Shown here: piece after piece, positions 21,199 through 30,025 of the stretch | Layout of the letters: the number at the start of each line of letters is the position of its first letter | How positions within the stretch are numbered: the stretch's first letter is position 1 | Assembly (NCBI GenBank): GCA_021816925.1 | Contig: JAKAWQ010000026.1 | Coordinates: 1 to 43,638, forward strand | From: Pseudomonadota bacterium | GTDB taxonomy: Bacteria; Pseudomonadota; Alphaproteobacteria; Acetobacterales; Acetobacteraceae | Direction: 5' to 3' | DNA length: 43,638 nucleotides | Made by a program: the position numbers and the translations under genes | Notes under the pieces: model-generated | What the model saw: the letters and a program-made list of their open reading frames with translations, nothing else | Told to the model about the DNA's origin: nothing | Database searches by the model: none

Positions 21199-21617
21199 TC
21201 CCATTTTCGGCTTCGCGCGCAAGCCCCCGCACGCTCGAAGCACAGCGATGGACGTGCGGGCCGGAGTTCTGCCTCGATCGGACTTTCCCGTAGCGGGGGG
21301 TGGGAACCGCCGATACCGACGGGCCCGCCTCCCCAAGGGCTAGCGACAGCGTCCGAAGTGTCGTTACTTGCACATATCGGCAATGCGCCGCGGTATCGCG
21401 CTTGGCTGCGGGCCCTCTGCGGCAAGCGCCACGGTTCTTGATCAACGCCCCCCTTCGACCAGCCCGAGGCAGCCGAACCTGTTCCGAAAGGGCCGGGGAG
21501 TTTGACTTCTGCCACGGAGGAAGTCGAATATCGTCGTTTGCCTTGCCGGCGGCCGCGTTGGTGGTTCTCGCGGTCAGATACCGGGGGCCGAAATGGCTGA
21601 AAGGAGCTGCTCGTCGG
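21199..21617 (+). other. Intergenic region before argD
   Basis: About 420 bp without a convincing gene; the argD frame is open upstream but lacks coding character. It should hold the end of the Tad transcript and the argD promoter. A small inverted repeat (GACTTC / GAAGTC) sits around 21504-21525. Confidence 0.5.
21502..21531 (+). promoter_or_regulatory. Candidate argD promoter
   Basis: TTGACT at 21502-21507 and GAATAT at 21526-21531 with an 18-bp spacer resemble a sigma-70 promoter 87 bp before the argD ATG. The match is partial, and an inverted repeat overlaps it. No ArgR-like box is claimed. Confidence 0.3.
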
Positions 21618-22814
21618 ATGATCCCTGCGCTCATGCCAACGTACAATCGTGCCGACCTCGTCTTCGAGCGGGGCGAGGGCGCTTGGCTGGTGGCAGCGGA
21701 CGGCCGACGATTCCTCGATTTCGGTGCCGGCATAGCCACGTCCTCGCTTGGGCATGGCCACCCGCACCTCGTCGCGGCGATTGCGGCGCAGGCGGGCAAG
21801 GTGATGCATGTTTCCAATCTTTATCGCATCCCCGAGGCAGAGCGCCTGGCCGAGCGCCTGACTGCCGCGACGTTCGCGGATTCGGTCTTCTTCTGCAACT
21901 CGGGCGCCGAGGCGAACGAGGGCATGGTCAAGCTGATGCGCAAGGCGATGGCCGAGGAGGACCATCCGGAGCGCTACCGGGTGATCTGCTTCGAGGGTGC
22001 CTTTCACGGCCGCACGCTCGCCATGCTGTCGGCCACCGGCAATGCGAAGTACCTGAAGGGGTTCGGCCCGCGGGTCGACGGGTTCGAGCATGTGCCGTTC
22101 AACAATCTCAATGCCGTGCGTGCGGCGATCGGGCCAGAGACGGCGGGCATCCTCGTCGAGCCGGTGCAGGGGGAAGGCGGCATCCGCCCGGCGAGCCTGC
22201 AATTCCTGCGCGATCTTCGCTCGACCTGCGACGAGTTCGGCCTGTTGCTGGGCATGGACGAGATCCAGTGCGGGATGGGCCGGACGGGGAAGCTGTTCGC
22301 GCACGAGTGGGCCGGCATCACGCCGGACGTGATGTCAGCCGCGAAGGGCATTGCGGGCGGCTTCCCGATGGGTGCCATCCTGGCGACCGAGCGGGTAGCG
22401 CGACACATGACGCCAGGCACGCACGGCAGCACCTTCGGTGGCAATCCGCTGGCGTGCGCGGCTGCGAATGCGGTGCTCGATATCATCCTCGCGCCGGGGT
22501 TCCTGACGGAGGTCGATCGTACGGGGCGGCGTTTCTGGCGCGATCTCGATCGGCTGGTCGCGGATTACCCTGAGGTCTTCTCGGAGGTCCGGGGCGCAGG
22601 GCTGATCGTCGGGCTCAAGTGTGTGGCGCCGCAGGGCGAGGTGGCAGCGGCGTGCCTGGCTGAGGGCCTGCTCACGGTCAATGCCGCGGAGAACGTGCTC
22701 CGCCTGGTGCCGCCCTTGATCGTACGCGAGTCCGAGTGCAGGACCGCGGCGGAGATGCTGGCGCGCGCCGCGCGGCGGTGCCTGCCGTCGAAGGCCAAGG
22801 TGGCGGCGAAATGA
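21618..22814 (+). CDS. argD: Acetylornithine transaminase
   Basis: Class III PLP aminotransferase of 398 residues acting in arginine synthesis (N-acetylglutamate semialdehyde to N-acetylornithine). Conserved segments are [77 protein letters not shown] and the PLP lysine in [27 protein letters not shown] follows. The ATG at 21618 is preceded by AAGGAG. It overlaps argF by four bases, and that pair, common in Alphaproteobacteria, fixes the pathway assignment. Confidence 0.94.
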   Translation: MIPALMPTYNRADLVFERGEGAWLVAADGRRFLDFGAGIATSSLGHGHPHLVAAIAAQAGKVMHVSNLYRIPEAERLAERLTAATFADSVFFCNSGAEANEGMVKLMRKAMAEEDHPERYRVICFEGAFHGRTLAMLSATGNAKYLKGFGPRVDGFEHVPFNNLNAVRAAIGPETAGILVEPVQGEGGIRPASLQFLRDLRSTCDEFGLLLGMDEIQCGMGRTGKLFAHEWAGITPDVMSAAKGIAGGFPMGAILATERVARHMTPGTHGSTFGGNPLACAAANAVLDIILAPGFLTEVDRTGRRFWRDLDRLVADYPEVFSEVRGAGLIVGLKCVAPQGEVAAACLAEGLLTVNAAENVLRLVPPLIVRESECRTAAEMLARAARRCLPSKAKVAAK

Positions 22815-23773
22815 CCCGGGCGCTCAGACGGGCGGCGGCCGAGCCGGAGAATCCGGTGCAGCCGCCGCCGCGGCATTTCCTTGATCTCCGCGACTTCGAC
22901 ACGCCGACGTTGCGGCAGATGCTCGACATCGCGGGCGGCTTCAAGCAGGCCGGGGGGGTATCCTCCCGGCCGCTCGCCGGCCGGACTCTCGTGATGATCT
23001 TCGAGAAACCCTCGACACGCACCCGGGTGAGCTTCGAGGTGGCGATGCGGCAGCTTGGGGGCGAGGTGATCGCGCTCTCCGGCCAGGAGACGCAGCTCGG
23101 GCGCGGCGAGACGGTGGCGGATACCGCCCGCGTGCTTTCGCGCTACGTGGACGCCATCCTGCTGCGCACAGACCGCGCGGAAAAACTGGCCGAGATGGCG
23201 GCCCACGCGACCGTGCCGGTGATCAACGGCCTGACGGAGGCCTCACATCCCTGCCAATTGATGGCCGACGTGATGACCTTCGAGGAGCATCGCGGCCCCA
23301 TCGCCGGCCAAGTCGTGGCGTGGTCGGGTGACGGCAACAACGTCGCGCGATCCTGGATCGAGGCGGCGGCGCGCTTTCGTTTCACGTTGCGCGTTGCCAC
23401 CCCGGACCTGCTGCGCCCGCCACAGGAGCTGCTCGACTGGGCGCGGGCGGAAGGTGCCAGGATCGAGCTCACCGCCTCCCCCGAGGCGGCGGTGGCCGGC
23501 GCACGCTGCGTGGTCACGGACACCTGGGTCAGCATGTCGGACGATCCGGCCACCAACCGGCACAACCTGCTCGCTCCCTACCGTGTGACGCCGACACTGA
23601 TGAAGGCGGCGGCGGCGGATGCGATCTTCATGCACTGCCTGCCGGCGCATCGCGGCGAGGAAGTCGACGCCGCGGTGATCGACGGGCCGCAATCGGTGGT
23701 GTTCGACGAGGCGGAGAATCGGCTGCACGCGGAGAAGGGCGTGTTGGCCTGGGTGCTCGGCGCAGCGCGATAG
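22811..23773 (+). CDS. argF: Ornithine carbamoyltransferase
   Basis: Enzyme of 320 residues making citrulline from ornithine and carbamoyl phosphate. The carbamoyl-phosphate loop is [39 protein letters not shown] (ornithine loop) and [13 protein letters not shown] (catalytic Cys) are all present. The ATG overlaps the argD stop (ATGA). The first 20 or so residues are an extra arginine-rich, proline-rich leader before the usual RHFLDLRDF start. Confidence 0.95.
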   Translation: MTRALRRAAAEPENPVQPPPRHFLDLRDFDTPTLRQMLDIAGGFKQAGGVSSRPLAGRTLVMIFEKPSTRTRVSFEVAMRQLGGEVIALSGQETQLGRGETVADTARVLSRYVDAILLRTDRAEKLAEMAAHATVPVINGLTEASHPCQLMADVMTFEEHRGPIAGQVVAWSGDGNNVARSWIEAAARFRFTLRVATPDLLRPPQELLDWARAEGARIELTASPEAAVAGARCVVTDTWVSMSDDPATNRHNLLAPYRVTPTLMKAAAADAIFMHCLPAHRGEEVDAAVIDGPQSVVFDEAENRLHAEKGVLAWVLGAAR

Positions 23774-23820
23774 CGGCCACGACGGTGCGATTGCGCCGGG
23801 CGGGGTTCATGCCCGTGTTC

Positions 23821-23838
23821 CACCCTATCCACAGGGTG
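23821..23838. promoter_or_regulatory. Hairpin with DnaA-box-like sequence before dnaB
   Basis: CACCCT and AGGGTG form a 6-bp stem around ATCCAC. The same stretch contains CTATCCACA (23825-23833), one mismatch from the DnaA box TTATCCACA. It lies 41 bp before the dnaB start, in a 100-bp gap. It could end argDF transcription or bind DnaA; a single box is weak evidence. Confidence 0.25.
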
Positions 23839-23873
23839 CCTGCTGGTGCACGAGACATTACTGTGGGCGCGGC

Positions 23874-25358
23874 ATGAACACCCTTGAAGCGCCGCTCCTT
23901 GGTCAGACGCTGCGCCGCCCGCCGGCCAATCTCGAGGCCGAACAGGCGCTGCTCGGCGCGCTGCTCGCCAACAACAAGGCGTTTGAGCGCGTATCGGAAT
24001 TCCTCGAGCAGGAGCACTTCGCGGATCCCGTGCACGGCCGGATCTACGAGGCAATCCGCCGGCGGATCGAGGCCGGGCAACTTGCCGATGCGGTCACCCT
24101 CAGGGGCGAATTCGAGCACTCTGGCCTGCTCGACGAAGTCGGCGGCACCGCCTACCTCGCGCAGCTCCTTGCCGCCACCGTCGGCATCATCAATGCGGGA
24201 GAGTATGGCCGTGCGGTGCACGATAGCTGGATGCGCCGCCAGCTCATCGAACTCGGCGAGGTGGTCGTGAACCGCGCCTTCGGCTCCGAGCCCGACATGG
24301 CCGGACGCGAGCAGATCGAGGCAGCCGAGCAGGCGCTCTACGAACTGGCCACCCGTGGGACGCCGGGCGGCAGCTTCCTCACGTTCGAGCAAGCCCTGGC
24401 GCAGGCGATCCTGGGCGCGGAGCGTGCGTTCAAACGCACCGGCCATGTTTCGGGCCTGGCGACCGGGCTGCGCGATCTCGACGCCAAGACCGGCGGACTG
24501 CATCCTTCCGATCTCGTCGTGCTGGCGGGCCGCCCGGGCATGGGCAAGACCGCGCTCGCCACGCGGATAGCCGCCGGTGCGGCACGCACGCTGCTCGCCG
24601 AGACGGGAGAGGAAAAGAAGAGGGGCACGGTTGCGATCTTCTCACTTGAAATGAGTGCAGAGCAGCTCGCCAACCGCGTGCTTGCCGAGCAGGCACGGAT
24701 CAGCGGCGACCGCATCCGCCGCGGCGACATCGGGCAGCGCGACTTCGACCGCTTCGTGGCCGTCTCCCGCGAGATCAGTCATCTGCCGATCGAGATCGAC
24801 GACACGCCGGCGATTGCGCTCAGCGCTTTGCGAACACGAGCGCGACGGCTCAAGCGGACACGCGGACTGGAACTCATCGTCATTGATTATCTCCAGTTGA
24901 TGCGACCGGCTGCCGGCACACGTCCCGAGAGCCGCGTGCTCGAGATCAGCCAGGTGACGCAGGGATTGAAGGCGATTGCCAAGGAACTCGCGGTACCGGT
25001 CCTTGCGCTTTCCCAGCTTTCGCGCGCGGTCGAGGGACGCGAGGACAAACGCCCACAGCTCTCCGACCTGCGCGAGTCGGGAACGATCGAGCAGGACGCG
25101 GACTCGGTGATGTTCATCTATCGCGACGAGTACTATCTCGCGCAGCGCGCACCGAAGCAGATGGCCTTCGATTCCGAGGCGCGCTTTCTCGAGGCAACCG
25201 AAAAATGGCAGCGCGATATGGAGCGTGTGCACAACCGGGCCGAGCTCTTTCTGGCCAAACAACGGCACGGACCGACGGGCAAGATTGACCTCTTCTTCGA
25301 AGCGGAGTTCACGCGCTTTGCCGATCTCGACCTGCATCATGTCGACGCGGCCGGCTGA
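23874..25358 (+). CDS. dnaB: Replicative DNA helicase DnaB
   Basis: Hexameric helicase of 494 residues at the replication fork. The N-terminal domain starts RRPPANLEAEQALLGALLANNKAFERV. The RecA-like core has Walker A GRPGMGKTALATR, FSLEMSAEQLANRVLAE, Walker B ELIVIDYLQLMRP, and QLSRAVEGREDKRPQLSDLRESGTIEQDAD with the arginine finger region. It ends in KQRHGPTGKIDLFFEAEFTRF. Full length with no intein. The end overlaps alr by 20 bp. The order dnaB-alr-radA-cvpA-purF is familiar in Alphaproteobacteria, usually behind rpsF-rpsR-rplI, which is absent here. Confidence 0.96.
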   Translation: MNTLEAPLLGQTLRRPPANLEAEQALLGALLANNKAFERVSEFLEQEHFADPVHGRIYEAIRRRIEAGQLADAVTLRGEFEHSGLLDEVGGTAYLAQLLAATVGIINAGEYGRAVHDSWMRRQLIELGEVVVNRAFGSEPDMAGREQIEAAEQALYELATRGTPGGSFLTFEQALAQAILGAERAFKRTGHVSGLATGLRDLDAKTGGLHPSDLVVLAGRPGMGKTALATRIAAGAARTLLAETGEEKKRGTVAIFSLEMSAEQLANRVLAEQARISGDRIRRGDIGQRDFDRFVAVSREISHLPIEIDDTPAIALSALRTRARRLKRTRGLELIVIDYLQLMRPAAGTRPESRVLEISQVTQGLKAIAKELAVPVLALSQLSRAVEGREDKRPQLSDLRESGTIEQDADSVMFIYRDEYYLAQRAPKQMAFDSEARFLEATEKWQRDMERVHNRAELFLAKQRHGPTGKIDLFFEAEFTRFADLDLHHVDAAG

Positions 25359-26439
25359 CGGCGCATCGGCGGTTCTCGAGATCGATCTCGGCGCCATCCT
25401 CGCCAACTGGCGGAGTCTGGCCGCGCGGCATCCGGCAGGAGCCGTTGCCGGTGTCGTCAAAGCCGATGCCTACGGGCTCGGGGCCAAAGAAGTAGCCCCC
25501 GCCCTCTACGCCGCCGGCTGCCGGCACTTCTTCACCGCGCATCTGGAGGAGGCGCTTGCACTGCGTCCGCTCGTTCCCGGGGCAATGCTCGGCGTATTGA
25601 ACGGTTTGCTTGCCGGTACCGAGCACTGCTATCGCGCGCACGCAATCACGCCGGTCCTGGGCTCGCTCGGCGAGATCGCGCTCTGGCGTGCCGAGGCGAC
25701 GCGCGCCGGGACGGCGCTCGAGGCGATCCTTCACATCGATACGGGCATGTCGCGGCTCGGCCTCACGGACACCGACGTCGCCGCCCTTGCCGCAGATTCT
25801 TCTCTTCTCGAGGGGATCGCACTCCGCTACGTGATGACCCACCTTGTTAGCGCCGAATGCCAGGGGGATCCCCTCAACGAGCGCCAGAGGGAGCGCTTCG
25901 ACGCGCTGGCCGCCCGGTTGCCGCCCGCGCCCCGTTCGGTTGCCAATTCCTCCGGGATTTTCCTCGGCCCGCGTTTCGCCTCCGACCTCGCGCGCCCCGG
26001 GGCGGCGCTCTATGGCATCAACCCGACGCCCGGGCGGCCGAACCCGATGCGCCCGGTCGTCAAGCTCATCGCATGCGTCCTGGCGGTGCGAGCCGTCCGG
26101 CCAGGGGAAAGCGTGGGCTACAATGCAACGTGGCGTGCGGTGCGGCCGAGCCGGATCGCGACGATCGCGGTTGGATACGCGGATGGTTGGCCACGCGGCC
26201 TCTCCAACCGCGGAGCTGCCTTTTTTGACGGCGGGCGTCTGCCGCTGGTAGGCCGTGTCTCCATGGACCTCACCACCTATGATGCGACCGAGAGGCCCGC
26301 TCTTGCCACGGGCGACTGGCTGGAGCTGATCGGCCCGGCGCAGCCGCTTGCCGCGGTGGCAGAGGCAGCCGGGACCAACGAATACGAGATCCTGACCGCG
26401 CTTGGGCGCCGCTACCAGCGCGTGGTGATCGGCGCGTGA
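25339..26439 (+). CDS. alr: Alanine racemase
   Basis: PLP enzyme of 366 residues interconverting L- and D-alanine for peptidoglycan. The PLP lysine is Lys41 in VVKADAYGLGA and the opposing catalytic tyrosine is Tyr261 in ESVGYNATW. HIDTGMSRLG, NSSGIFLGPRF, RPGAALYGINP, AVGYADGWPRGLSNRG and GRVSMDLTTYD are all conserved. The start lies inside the end of dnaB and the end overlaps the permease gene (GTGA), so it is part of a compact operon. Confidence 0.94.
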   Translation: MSTRPADGASAVLEIDLGAILANWRSLAARHPAGAVAGVVKADAYGLGAKEVAPALYAAGCRHFFTAHLEEALALRPLVPGAMLGVLNGLLAGTEHCYRAHAITPVLGSLGEIALWRAEATRAGTALEAILHIDTGMSRLGLTDTDVAALAADSSLLEGIALRYVMTHLVSAECQGDPLNERQRERFDALAARLPPAPRSVANSSGIFLGPRFASDLARPGAALYGINPTPGRPNPMRPVVKLIACVLAVRAVRPGESVGYNATWRAVRPSRIATIAVGYADGWPRGLSNRGAAFFDGGRLPLVGRVSMDLTTYDATERPALATGDWLELIGPAQPLAAVAEAAGTNEYEILTALGRRYQRVVIGA

Positions 26440-27221
26440 ATCTCCTTCTCGGGGCTCTGGCCGCGTTCGGACGGCCGGTGCTTATTCTCTGCCGCGGCAC
26501 GGGTCGGTTGGCGCTGTTCGCGTTTGAAGGCCTTTCGCATCTCGTGCGCCCCCCCTTTCATGTCCGGCGGTTCGCCGCCGCTCTCATCGAGATGGCTTAT
26601 TTCAGCCTGCCGGTCGTGGCGCTGACGGCGATCTTCACGGGCATGGTGCTGGCGTTGCAATCCTATACGGGCTTTTCGCGCTTCGCAGCGCAAAGCGCCG
26701 TGGCTTCGGTCGTGGTCCTCTCGATGACGCGCGAACTCGGGCCGGTGCTGGCCGGGTTGATGGTTGCCGGCCGGGTGGGCGCCGCCACGGCAGCCGAGAT
26801 CGGGACGATGCGCGTGACCGACCAGATCGACGCGCTTTCGACACTTTCGACGGACCCGATGAAATACCTGGTAGCCCCGCGCCTGCTTGCCGGCATCATC
26901 GCGCTCCCATTGCTCGTCGTGGTGGCCGACATCCTCGGCGTGCTCGGCGGATTCATCGTCAGCACGGCTTCCCTCGGATTCAACGCGGTCACATACCTGC
27001 ACAACACGTTCAACTATCTCGAGACGATGGACGTGGTCTCGGGCTTGGTCAAGGCGGCGGTGTTCGGTTTCCTGATTGCGTTGATGGGATGCTACAATGG
27101 CAATGCAAGCCGCGGCGGCGCGCAAGGCGTCGGCGCGGCGACGACGGCCGCTGTCGTTTCGGCATCGATCCTGATCCTCGCCTTCGACTACGTGCTGACC
27201 CAGCTTTTCTTTGCGCGATGA
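26436..27221 (+). CDS. mlaE: MlaE-type lipid transport permease
   Basis: Permease of 261 residues of the Mla system for lipid traffic between outer and inner membranes. The MlaE signature is seen in FTGMVLALQSYTGFSRF, MTRELGPVLAGLMVAGRVGAATAAEIGTMRVTDQIDAL and the five or so hydrophobic helices. The start is GTG, in a GTGA overlap with alr; its end overlaps mlaF. MlaD, MlaC and MlaB genes do not follow and may lie elsewhere. Confidence 0.9.
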   Translation: MNLLLGALAAFGRPVLILCRGTGRLALFAFEGLSHLVRPPFHVRRFAAALIEMAYFSLPVVALTAIFTGMVLALQSYTGFSRFAAQSAVASVVVLSMTRELGPVLAGLMVAGRVGAATAAEIGTMRVTDQIDALSTLSTDPMKYLVAPRLLAGIIALPLLVVVADILGVLGGFIVSTASLGFNAVTYLHNTFNYLETMDVVSGLVKAAVFGFLIALMGCYNGNASRGGAQGVGAATTAAVVSASILILAFDYVLTQLFFAR

Positions 27222-27994
27222 GCGCCGCCGCTCCCAAGATCCGCGTCCGCAGCCTTGCCAAGTCGTTCGGCGAGAAGCGCGTCCTCGACGGCGTCGATCT
27301 CGACGTCCCGGCGGGGACCTCGCTGGTCGTGATCGGCGGCTCGGGTTCGGGGAAGTCCGTTCTGATCAAGTGCATCCTCGGCCTGATCGAACCCGACGCC
27401 GGCACAATCGAGATCGACGGCGAAAATGTGCTGGCGCTCGGCCAGGAGGCGCGCCGCGCCATTGCAGCGCGGATCGGCATGCTGTTCCAGAACAGCGCGC
27501 TCTTTGACTCTCTTCCGGTCTGGGAAAATGTGACGTTCGGGCTGCTGGCGCGCCGGCGGATCCGCCGCGCCGAGGCACGCGTGAAGGCAGGCGAAATCCT
27601 CGGCCAGGTTGGGCTCGCGGCAAGTGCCGGCGAGCTTTTTCCGGCGGAACTCTCGGGCGGCATGCAGAAACGCGTGGCGCTTGCCCGCGCGATCGCCGCG
27701 ACCCCGGAGATGCTCTTCTTCGACGAACCGACGACGGGTCTTGATCCGATCATGGGCGCCGTGATCGACGGGCTGATCCAGGATTGCGTGAAGCGCCTGG
27801 GCTCGACAGCGGTCGCGATCACGCACGACATGGCCTCGGCGCGGCGGATCGGAGACAATGCCGCGATGCTCTATGGCGGCCGGATCGTCTGGGAGGGCCC
27901 GGCGGCGTCGCTTCTCGAAAGCGGCAATGCGCTCGTCGATCAGTTCACGCACGGCCGGCGCGAGGGGCCGATCCGGATGGAGCTTCGGGCCTGA
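27218..27994 (+). CDS. mlaF: MlaF-type ABC transporter ATPase
   Basis: ATPase of 258 residues partnering MlaE. Walker A is GGSGSGKSVLIKCILGL, the Q-loop region is GMLFQNSALFDSLPVWENVTFGL, the signature is LSGGMQKRVALARAIA, and Walker B is MLFFDEPTTGLDPI, with H-loop ITHDM. The QNSALFDSLPVWENV stretch is typical of MlaF. It overlaps both neighbours (ATGA upstream, TGATG downstream). Confidence 0.92.
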   Translation: MSAAAPKIRVRSLAKSFGEKRVLDGVDLDVPAGTSLVVIGGSGSGKSVLIKCILGLIEPDAGTIEIDGENVLALGQEARRAIAARIGMLFQNSALFDSLPVWENVTFGLLARRRIRRAEARVKAGEILGQVGLAASAGELFPAELSGGMQKRVALARAIAATPEMLFFDEPTTGLDPIMGAVIDGLIQDCVKRLGSTAVAITHDMASARRIGDNAAMLYGGRIVWEGPAASLLESGNALVDQFTHGRREGPIRMELRA

Positions 27995-29376
27995 TGGCGA
28001 AGGCTGCCGTTCGCTTCGTCTGCGAATCCTGCGGGGCCGCAGCGTTACGCTGGGCGGGTCGCTGCGAGGGCTGCGGGGAATGGAACACGCTCGTCGAGGA
28101 GCTGGCCCGGCCGCGGCCGGCGGCAAGGCGGGGCACGGCGCCGCCGATCGGGTTCGTCCCGCTCGCCGGCGAGAGCGAACCGGCGCCGCGGATTGCCATC
28201 GGCATCGGCGAGCTCGACCGCGTGCTTGGCGGTGGGCTCGTGCCCGCATCCGTGGTGCTGGTGGGCGGCGATCCCGGTATCGGCAAGTCCACCCTGCTCC
28301 TTCAGGCAGCCGCAGCGCTGGCACGCGCCGGCCGGCGGGTGCTCTACATCTCCGGGGAAGAGTCAATTGAGCAGGTGCGGCTGCGCGCGCGGCGGCTTGG
28401 GCTCGCCCGTGCGCCGGTCGAGCTTGCGGCGGCGATCGATATCGGGGTCATCGCTGCGGCGCTTGAACGGAGCGGGGCGTCGCTCGTCGTCATCGATTCG
28501 ATCCAAACCATGTGGCTGGAGGCAGTCGAGTCCGCACCGGGCACAGTCAACCAGGTACGCGGAAGTGCCTTCGAGCTGACACGGCTGGCGAAATCGGCCG
28601 GGTTCGCGCTGGTGCTGGTCGGACACATGACCAAGGACGGGATGATCGCGGGCCCGCGCGTGCTCGAACACATGGTCGACTCGGTGCTCACGTTCGAGGG
28701 TGATCGCGGGCATCAGTTCCGCATCCTGCGTGCAACCAAGAACCGGTTCGGCGCGACCGACGAGATCGGCGTCTTCGAGATGACGGACCGCGGGCTTGCC
28801 GAGGTGGCGAACCCGTCGGCGATCTTCCTGGCCGAGCGCCGCGGCAACGTAGCGGGCAGCGCGGTGTTTGCCGGCATCGAGGGCACCCGTCCGGTGCTGC
28901 TGGAAGTGCAGGCGCTCCTGGCCCAAGGCTCCGCCGGTGCGCCTCGGCGGGCGGTTATTGGCTGGGATGGTGGGCGACTTGCGATGCTGCTGGCGGTGCT
29001 GGAGGCGCGCGCGGGGCTTTCGCTCGGCGGGGCCGACGTCTATCTCAACATCGCCGGCGGGCTCCGGGTCGGGGAGCCGGCAGCCGATCTTGCGGTGGCG
29101 GCAGCCGTCGTCTCGGCTGCCACCGGCTTGGCGACGCCGGCAGACATGGTGTTTTTCGGCGAGGTCGGCCTCTCCGGCGAGGTAAGACAGGTGGCTCAGG
29201 CAGAAGCACGGCTGAAGGAGGCAGCCAAGCTCGGCTTCACCGCCGCGTCCCTGCCGCGGCGCGTGGCGCGCGGTGCCCGGCCGCTGAGCGCACCGGAGGG
29301 CCTGGAGCTTGTCGGGACGGGCCATGTTTCCGATCTGGTCAGTCGCTTCCGCGCGAGCGGGCGGGCGGCTCCATGA
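27994..29376 (+). CDS. radA: DNA repair protein RadA (Sms)
   Basis: RecA-like branch-migration helicase of 460 residues. An N-terminal four-cysteine zinc finger (CESCGAAALRWAGRCEGCG) precedes the ATPase with Walker A GGDPGIGKSTLLLQ and the RadA-specific KNRFG motif (RATKNRFGATDEIGVFEM). The C-terminal Lon-like domain contains NIAGGLRVGEPAADLAVAAAVVSA and FFGEVGLSGEVRQV. The ATG overlaps the mlaF stop by one base. Confidence 0.95.
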   Translation: MAKAAVRFVCESCGAAALRWAGRCEGCGEWNTLVEELARPRPAARRGTAPPIGFVPLAGESEPAPRIAIGIGELDRVLGGGLVPASVVLVGGDPGIGKSTLLLQAAAALARAGRRVLYISGEESIEQVRLRARRLGLARAPVELAAAIDIGVIAAALERSGASLVVIDSIQTMWLEAVESAPGTVNQVRGSAFELTRLAKSAGFALVLVGHMTKDGMIAGPRVLEHMVDSVLTFEGDRGHQFRILRATKNRFGATDEIGVFEMTDRGLAEVANPSAIFLAERRGNVAGSAVFAGIEGTRPVLLEVQALLAQGSAGAPRRAVIGWDGGRLAMLLAVLEARAGLSLGGADVYLNIAGGLRVGEPAADLAVAAAVVSAATGLATPADMVFFGEVGLSGEVRQVAQAEARLKEAAKLGFTAASLPRRVARGARPLSAPEGLELVGTGHVSDLVSRFRASGRAAP

Positions 29377-29436
29377 GGCGTGGCGAATCCTTGGCTTTTC
29401 GCGCTATACGAGCCTGGCGCGGGCGGCGGCGGTTGG

Positions 29437-30012
29437 ATGAACTGGGTAGATCTGCTGGTTCTCGGCGTGGTCGGTCTTTCGGCGCTGATCGGGTTTGTCC
29501 GCGGGCTGGTGCGCGAGGTGTTGGGTATCGGCGCCTGGATCGGCGCGGCCGGGCTGGCCATCGCCGCGTTTCCGGTGGCCGCGGCGGAGGCGCGCGGTTA
29601 CATTGCCAATCCGGACATTGCCGACGGCGTGGCGATCGGAGCGGTGTTCCTGGCGTGCCTCATCGCGCTCTCCATGTTCGCGGCCTGGATCGGCGCGGTG
29701 GTGCGCAACTCGGCACTCGGCGGGCTGGATCGCACGCTCGGCCTCGCGTTCGGGCTGGCACGGGGTGCAGCGCTGATCGTGATTGCCTATATCGCAGTCG
29801 GGCTTGTCGAAGCACCGGCCGCATGGCCGTCGGCGGTGCTGGCGGCGCGTACGTTGCCTTACGCGTACGACGGGGCGGTTTGGTTCATGCAATTGTTGCC
29901 GCCGCATTACCGTCCGCGAGTCGATCCGCCGCCGACGCCGGGGCCTTCGGGTGCCAATGCCTTGTTGCGGGTGCAACCGCGAGGCTCGACGCTCGATCCG
30001 TCGAAACCATGA
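29437..30012 (+). CDS. cvpA: CvpA family membrane protein
   Basis: Membrane protein of 191 residues with four hydrophobic segments. The opening MNWVDLLVLGVVGLSALIGFVRGLVREVLGIGAWIGA is the CvpA signature. The family was named for colicin V production; its exact activity is unclear, though it is tied to envelope stress. An in-frame GTG at 29380 would add 19 glycine-rich residues; the ATG is chosen because CvpA proteins begin at this motif. Placement just before purF is a conserved pairing. Confidence 0.88.
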   Translation: MNWVDLLVLGVVGLSALIGFVRGLVREVLGIGAWIGAAGLAIAAFPVAAAEARGYIANPDIADGVAIGAVFLACLIALSMFAAWIGAVVRNSALGGLDRTLGLAFGLARGAALIVIAYIAVGLVEAPAAWPSAVLAARTLPYAYDGAVWFMQLLPPHYRPRVDPPPTPGPSGANALLRVQPRGSTLDPSKP

Positions 30013-30025
30013 GGAGCCGTGCCGG

